A DNA stretch of 34,780 nucleotides from an uncultured Streptococcus sp. (GTDB lineage: Bacteria; Bacillota; Bacilli; Lactobacillales; Streptococcaceae), in the NCBI GenBank assembly GCA_902461025.1, contig CABPWC010000006.1, positions 1 to 34,780 on the forward strand. Reading direction: 5' to 3'. Under the pieces are notes generated by a model. It had not been told where the DNA came from. It was given only the letters and a program-made list of their open reading frames with translations, and ran no database searches. Positions within the stretch are counted from its first letter, which is position 1, and every line of letters starts with the position of its first letter. Positions 31,654 through 34,780 of the stretch are shown piece after piece. The position numbers were made by a program, and so were the translations under genes.

Positions 31654-32943
31654 TTAATAAACATGTTTAGATACGACTATACTATTTGGTTTTTCAAACT
31701 CTCGGTCAAGGTAGGCTTGATAAGTTCCTGGTGCGATAAATCCTTTGGGTGAAAGGATATCTGTTCCAGCCTGACCGACTATGGTATCAGCCAAGAGCAC
31801 ACAGTTTGTGGATAAGACAAAGTAGGATTTAAACTTAGATTTGATAAATTTATAAAGTTCCCCATCCGTCTCATGTCTGATTTTATAAGCGTAGGTGTAG
31901 TCTTCCTTACCATCTTCCGTTTTAATTTTATCTGCGCTTGGCTCCCAAGGAATCGTTAGTTGTTTTAATTCAGCTAATTTTTCCTGAACCGCTTCTTCCA
32001 TTTCCGGTGTCAAATCTATTCCGTAACCAAATAGCGTTTTTTGACTCTCCCGTTTACATAAGTCGATGTACTTATCGCGGTCACAAAAATATAAGACACC
32101 ATCTCCTATCATACCAAATAAGGTCTCAGATGACGGATCATAGTTGCCATAAGAAATAACACGACCCTGATAGCAGATATCCACATGACCAATAGCTGAA
32201 AACAGGGAGGTCTCAGCTGTATGAACAAAAATTTCTAGCTCTGCTGTCTTACCAGACTTCACTATTCCAAGATGGATATCTTCTTCCTCATCAGCATTTT
32301 CCAGCATAAATTTGTTAACTTTTGCTAAAGTTCTTGCAGGGATGAGAGCGGCTAGGACAATAGGTAAGCTAATTCTAATACGACGTTTGAGATGGTTTTT
32401 CCCAATTTCCCCTTCAAATAAGAAACCGTCACGGATATTGGACAGACCATAAAGGAAAAAATAAGCCCCTAAAACAAAGAGTTGAAAGACAGAATTTCCC
32501 GTAGAGGACAAAAGACTAGCTCCACCAAGAAAAACTAGTAGAATACCATCTAGTAAGAGACGAAAACGAGGTCGAATATTATTTTTACGGTAGAGAACAT
32601 AGGTGACAAGATTAATCGTGGCCCTAAAAATCTGATAAACTCCAATCACAAGAGCCAGAACATAAATCGGTATATCAGTCGCAAGATTAGAACCTAGCAA
32701 ATATCCCAGCACTAACAATTTAACCAGTGCAACTCCCAAGGTATCCGTTGACTGGCTTTTTTTGAAAACTCGTAATACTAAATCTACGACCGTTGCAATC
32801 CAAGCTAAAACTAGAGCCATTCGAATAATCGTTACTGGCAACCAAGTCCCCGTGACCATCAAGATAAGACCTAACAGAACAAACAAGAAACCCTGAGCAA
32901 GTAATTTCTTACCTGTCAGACCTAAAGAGAGAATTTTCCCCAT
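31654..32943 (-). CDS. Membrane protein: DUF308-like N-terminus plus predicted permuted papain-like domain
   Basis: 429 residues from ATG 32943 (GAAAGG upstream; an in-frame TTG at 32961 is less likely). Residues about 13-172 form six to seven hydrophobic helices in HdeD-like repeats; one more helix (about 190-203) follows. The C-terminal soluble half (about 223-429) has IGHVDICYQGRVISYGNYD with His253 and, after a long helix, LSTNCVLLADTIVG with Cys381. This His-then-Cys order is that of circularly permuted NlpC/P60 or LRAT-like thiol enzymes (peptidase, amidase or acyltransferase). The assignment is inference from motif order; I do not recognise a named family. Confidence 0.7.
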   Translation of the reverse strand: MGKILSLGLTGKKLLAQGFLFVLLGLILMVTGTWLPVTIIRMALVLAWIATVVDLVLRVFKKSQSTDTLGVALVKLLVLGYLLGSNLATDIPIYVLALVIGVYQIFRATINLVTYVLYRKNNIRPRFRLLLDGILLVFLGGASLLSSTGNSVFQLFVLGAYFFLYGLSNIRDGFLFEGEIGKNHLKRRIRISLPIVLAALIPARTLAKVNKFMLENADEEEDIHLGIVKSGKTAELEIFVHTAETSLFSAIGHVDICYQGRVISYGNYDPSSETLFGMIGDGVLYFCDRDKYIDLCKRESQKTLFGYGIDLTPEMEEAVQEKLAELKQLTIPWEPSADKIKTEDGKEDYTYAYKIRHETDGELYKFIKSKFKSYFVLSTNCVLLADTIVGQAGTDILSPKGFIAPGTYQAYLDREFEKPNSIVVSKHVY

Positions 32944-33532
32944 ATAAAAACCTTTCAACAATAAAAATTAAGCCCTTTGATTAAACTGACTGGTAAATAG
33001 CCAACGGCACAAACAGTCTGTACCAGCAAGACATAGCGATTAGCGATGACTGTAGTAAGGTCACCATCTTGTCTTATGCACTTCTAAAATTTGTTTTATT
33101 GATTCGAAAACAGAGCTTATAAAAACTAGCTAAACTTGAGAGATAAGTACAATTGAGACGAAAAAATGTCTAACCAATACTACTTGTAAAGGTAAGAAAA
33201 TATTATTTCTATTCTATTAATGATTTATATACTATCTATTATGACACAATACTCACTATAGTTCAACATTTTACTAATTAAAAATCATAAAAGAAGTTTC
33301 AAGTCCTCATAACGCTTTGAAAAGAACAAAAAAACGGAATGAAATAACATATAATTAGATTATTAAACAAAGTTTACTAGGCACAAACTAAGATATGTTT
33401 GATCAAGCAGAGAGGGGAGATGCTGTTTCTTTAAAACAAGTTTATCTCACTATTTTTTATGAACTGCCTTTCCAGACATCTCTAATCTGATGACACTCTT
33501 CAAAAATATTTTAAAAATTTAAAACAAAAGTC
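32944..33532. other. Gene-free, AT-rich spacer
   Basis: No convincing gene in about 590 bp. Only short ORFs without good ribosome sites occur, for example a 28-codon ORF on the minus strand near 32985-33070 and a 33-codon ORF on the plus strand from about 33395. No BOX or RUP-type repeat was recognised. The promoter of the divergent 429-residue gene must lie here, but I found no clear consensus. Confidence 0.6.
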
Positions 33533-33580
33533 TTGCTTTTCATTTTATTTGTGATATACTTGTTCTCGTATTAGATACAA
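33533..33580 (+). promoter_or_regulatory. Rrf2 gene promoter with operator
   Basis: TTGCTT (33533-33538), 16-bp spacer and TATACT (33555-33560) with TGA before it (extended -10). The operator TTGTTCTC-N5-AGATACAA spans 33560-33580, beginning at the last base of the -10 box. Its right half is identical to that of the site at 34065. Confidence 0.75.
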
Positions 33581-33599
33581 GTTATCCAAAGGAGTTTAT

Positions 33600-34031
33600 A
33601 TGGATACAAAATTTTCAGTAGCCTTACATATCCTAACCATGATTAGCGAGAGCAAGGATACCTTAAGTTCACAAGCTCTGGCTGAGAGCGTCGGAACCAA
33701 CGCTAGTTATATTCGTAAGGTGATTGCCTTATTGAAAAACGCTGGCTTAATTACTTCCCATCAAGGAAAAACAGGCTATCAACTCAGTAAGTCCCCAAAG
33801 GAAGTGACCTTACTTGAGATTTATTTTTCCACACAAGAAGTCAACCACATCAGCTTATTTCCCGTTCACCAAAATAGCAATCCGGATTGCCCAGTAGGGA
33901 AACATATTCAAGCTGCCATTTCGCCACTATTTGCTAGCGCTGAAGCTCAACTTGAGAAGGAACTAGCCCAGCAAACCTTAGAAGATGTCATTAACAATCT
34001 TTATAAAGAAGCCAAACAAAAACGAAACTGA
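33600..34031 (+). CDS. Rrf2 family transcriptional regulator
   Basis: 143 residues with the Rrf2 winged helix: MDTKFSVALHILTMISE, LSSQALAESVGTNASYIRKVIALLKNAGLI, and wing SHQGKTGYQLSKSPKEVTLLEIY. It has a single cysteine, Cys97, in NPDCPVGKHI; the three-Cys iron-sulfur motif of IscR/NsrR is absent. A Cys near 99 in this motif is the thiol switch of HypR-like members that sense hypochlorite or electrophiles, so a redox-sensing repressor is likely. AAAGGAG precedes ATG 33600. It lies upstream of an oxidoreductase with a matching operator. Confidence 0.92.
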   Translation: MDTKFSVALHILTMISESKDTLSSQALAESVGTNASYIRKVIALLKNAGLITSHQGKTGYQLSKSPKEVTLLEIYFSTQEVNHISLFPVHQNSNPDCPVGKHIQAAISPLFASAEAQLEKELAQQTLEDVINNLYKEAKQKRN

Positions 34032-34050
34032 TTTGCATGCAGATCAGTTT
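34025..34050 (+). terminator. Hairpin at the Rrf2 stop codon
   Basis: AAACTGAT pairs with ATCAGTTT around TGCATGCA, itself self-complementary, giving a long imperfect palindrome that includes the stop codon. The T-tail is short, so it is a weak terminator at best. Confidence 0.45.
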
Positions 34051-34059
34051 TAAAAAGGC

Positions 34060-34085
34060 TATACTTGTATCTATATCAGATACAA
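34060..34085 (+). promoter_or_regulatory. Oxidoreductase promoter with Rrf2-type operator
   Basis: TATACT (34060-34065) overlaps the first base of a perfect inverted repeat TTGTATCT-N5-AGATACAA (34065-34085). The layout is the same as in the Rrf2 promoter. A -35 is not clear (TTGCAT with a 21-bp spacer). Confidence 0.75.
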
Positions 34086-34109
34086 CAAAAAAATAGAAAA
34101 GAGAAGACA

Positions 34110-34780
34110 ATGAAAGCCGCACAGCACACTACTTATAACAAAAACAATATCACTCTTAACATCACAGAAATCGCAAAACCAAGTATCACAGACAAAGAAG
34201 TTTTGGTCAAAGTCACCGCTGCTGGTGTTAATCCTCTGGATAACATGATTTCCCGAGGAGAAGTCAAGATGATCGTCCCTTACAAACTCCCACAAACTGC
34301 AGGTAATGAAGTAGTCGGTATCATTGAAGAGACCGGTAGACAAGTCAAAAATCTCAAAGTCGGAGACCGAGTTTTTGGACGTCTCCCACTCGACCAAATT
34401 GGTGCCTTTGCTGAATACGTAGCTGTCGATAGTCAGGCTCTAGCCAAGGTTCCAGACTATCTGTCTGACGAGGAAGCGGCGGCTGTACCTTTGACTGCCT
34501 TGACCATTATGCAAGCCCTAGAACTCATGGGAGCTCAAGCTGGCAAGACGATCTTTATCTCTGGTGGTACAGGCGGTGTCGGTGGCATGGCCATTCCGAT
34601 TGCTAAGGCTAAAGGTTTGACAGTCATTACCAATGGGGCTGGAGATAGTGCTGAGCGAGTTATGAAGCTAGGAGCGGACCGTTTTATCGACTACAAAACA
34701 GAGGATTATACAAAAACTGTTAGCAAGGTTGATTATGTCCTTGATACTCTTGGGGGCGCTGAGACTGAAAAACAAATGTC
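34110..34780 (+). CDS. Zinc-independent MDR oxidoreductase (quinone-type), 5' part
   Basis: NAD(P)H-dependent medium-chain dehydrogenase/reductase; 223 codons visible, open at the right edge. Seen: VLVKVTAAGVNPLDNMISRG (31-50), AGNEVVGIIEETG (64-76), VGDRVFG (84-90) and the nucleotide-binding loop ISGGTGGVGGMAI (150-162). The catalytic-zinc cysteine and histidine of alcohol dehydrogenases are absent, as in quinone oxidoreductases. Weak ribosome site (AGAGAAG). The operator shared with the Rrf2 gene predicts induction by electrophiles or oxidants, fitting a detoxifying reductase. Confidence 0.9.
   Translation, partial: MKAAQHTTYNKNNITLNITEIAKPSITDKEVLVKVTAAGVNPLDNMISRGEVKMIVPYKLPQTAGNEVVGIIEETGRQVKNLKVGDRVFGRLPLDQIGAFAEYVAVDSQALAKVPDYLSDEEAAAVPLTALTIMQALELMGAQAGKTIFISGGTGGVGGMAIPIAKAKGLTVITNGAGDSAERVMKLGADRFIDYKTEDYTKTVSKVDYVLDTLGGAETEKQM

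Noticed and set aside
33395..33495. 33-codon plus-strand ORF in the right-hand spacer
   Set aside because: No Shine-Dalgarno, no promoter and no recognisable product; likely chance in AT-rich DNA.
34071..34397. 108-codon minus-strand frame overlapping the oxidoreductase
   Set aside because: It is antisense to a clear MDR-family coding region and would cross the operator.

Overview
The window is chromosomal DNA from a low-GC Gram-positive coccus of the mitis group of Streptococcus. Gene order and protein sequence closely resemble the pneumococcal stretch running from nanA through recG-alr-acpS-aroG-secA, der-dnaI-dnaB-nrdR, trxA and prmA to rarA. The sialidase differs clearly from pneumococcal NanA as I know it, in its N-terminus and its long C-terminal repeats, so S. 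mitis or S. oralis is a better guess than S. pneumoniae. I see no intact insertion sequence, prophage or CRISPR array.

Layout. Positions 1-4860 (minus strand) hold a surface sialidase gene (nanA, cut by the left edge), a 41-codon ORF in its leader, an acetyl xylan esterase gene with a cre-controlled promoter, and a 21-codon ORF behind recG. Positions 4857-13130 (minus) are a housekeeping run in transcription order secA, two tandem DAHP synthases, acpS, alr, recG, with strong hairpins after secA and before acpS. Positions 13156-14750 hold lemA and a TPM-domain gene. Positions 14860-19510 (minus) are the operon nrdR-dnaB-dnaI-nitroreductase-der. Positions 19545-21460 (plus) are a GntR/YtrA-type regulator with an ABC exporter. 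Positions 21494-22620 (minus) are lrgAB, divergent from a MarR-type regulator that precedes a DUF4649 gene and trxA (plus). Then come an aquaporin (minus), an operon DUF3013-NUDIX-membrane protein-prmA-rsmE (minus), and rarA (plus). Behind rarA lie 6S RNA and tRNA-Lys(CTT). About 1 kb further on is a second, decayed copy of that tRNA with its terminator, and an HdeD-like gene sits between the two copies. Positions 30499-32943 (minus) encode an AI-2E-family transporter and a two-domain membrane protein. The right end has an Rrf2 regulator followed by an MDR-type oxidoreductase cut by the window edge.

How parts fit together. Two local regulatory circuits can be read from the DNA. (1) The MarR-type protein, with a vicinal Cys-Cys in its wing, is flanked by two identical copies of TTGCGTGCGCAA, one over its own start site and one just upstream of the promoter of the DUF4649-trxA pair. 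This suggests a redox-responsive thioredoxin circuit. (2) The Rrf2 protein has a single Cys in a CPVG motif. Its own promoter and that of the oxidoreductase carry the same type of 21-bp inverted repeat (right half AGATACAA), each overlapping the last base of a TATACT -10 box. Carbohydrate control appears as cre-like sites at axe1 and nanA. The most unusual structures are the structured small ORF ahead of nanA, the tRNA-Lys duplication, and the DUF308-like membrane protein with a predicted permuted papain-like domain.
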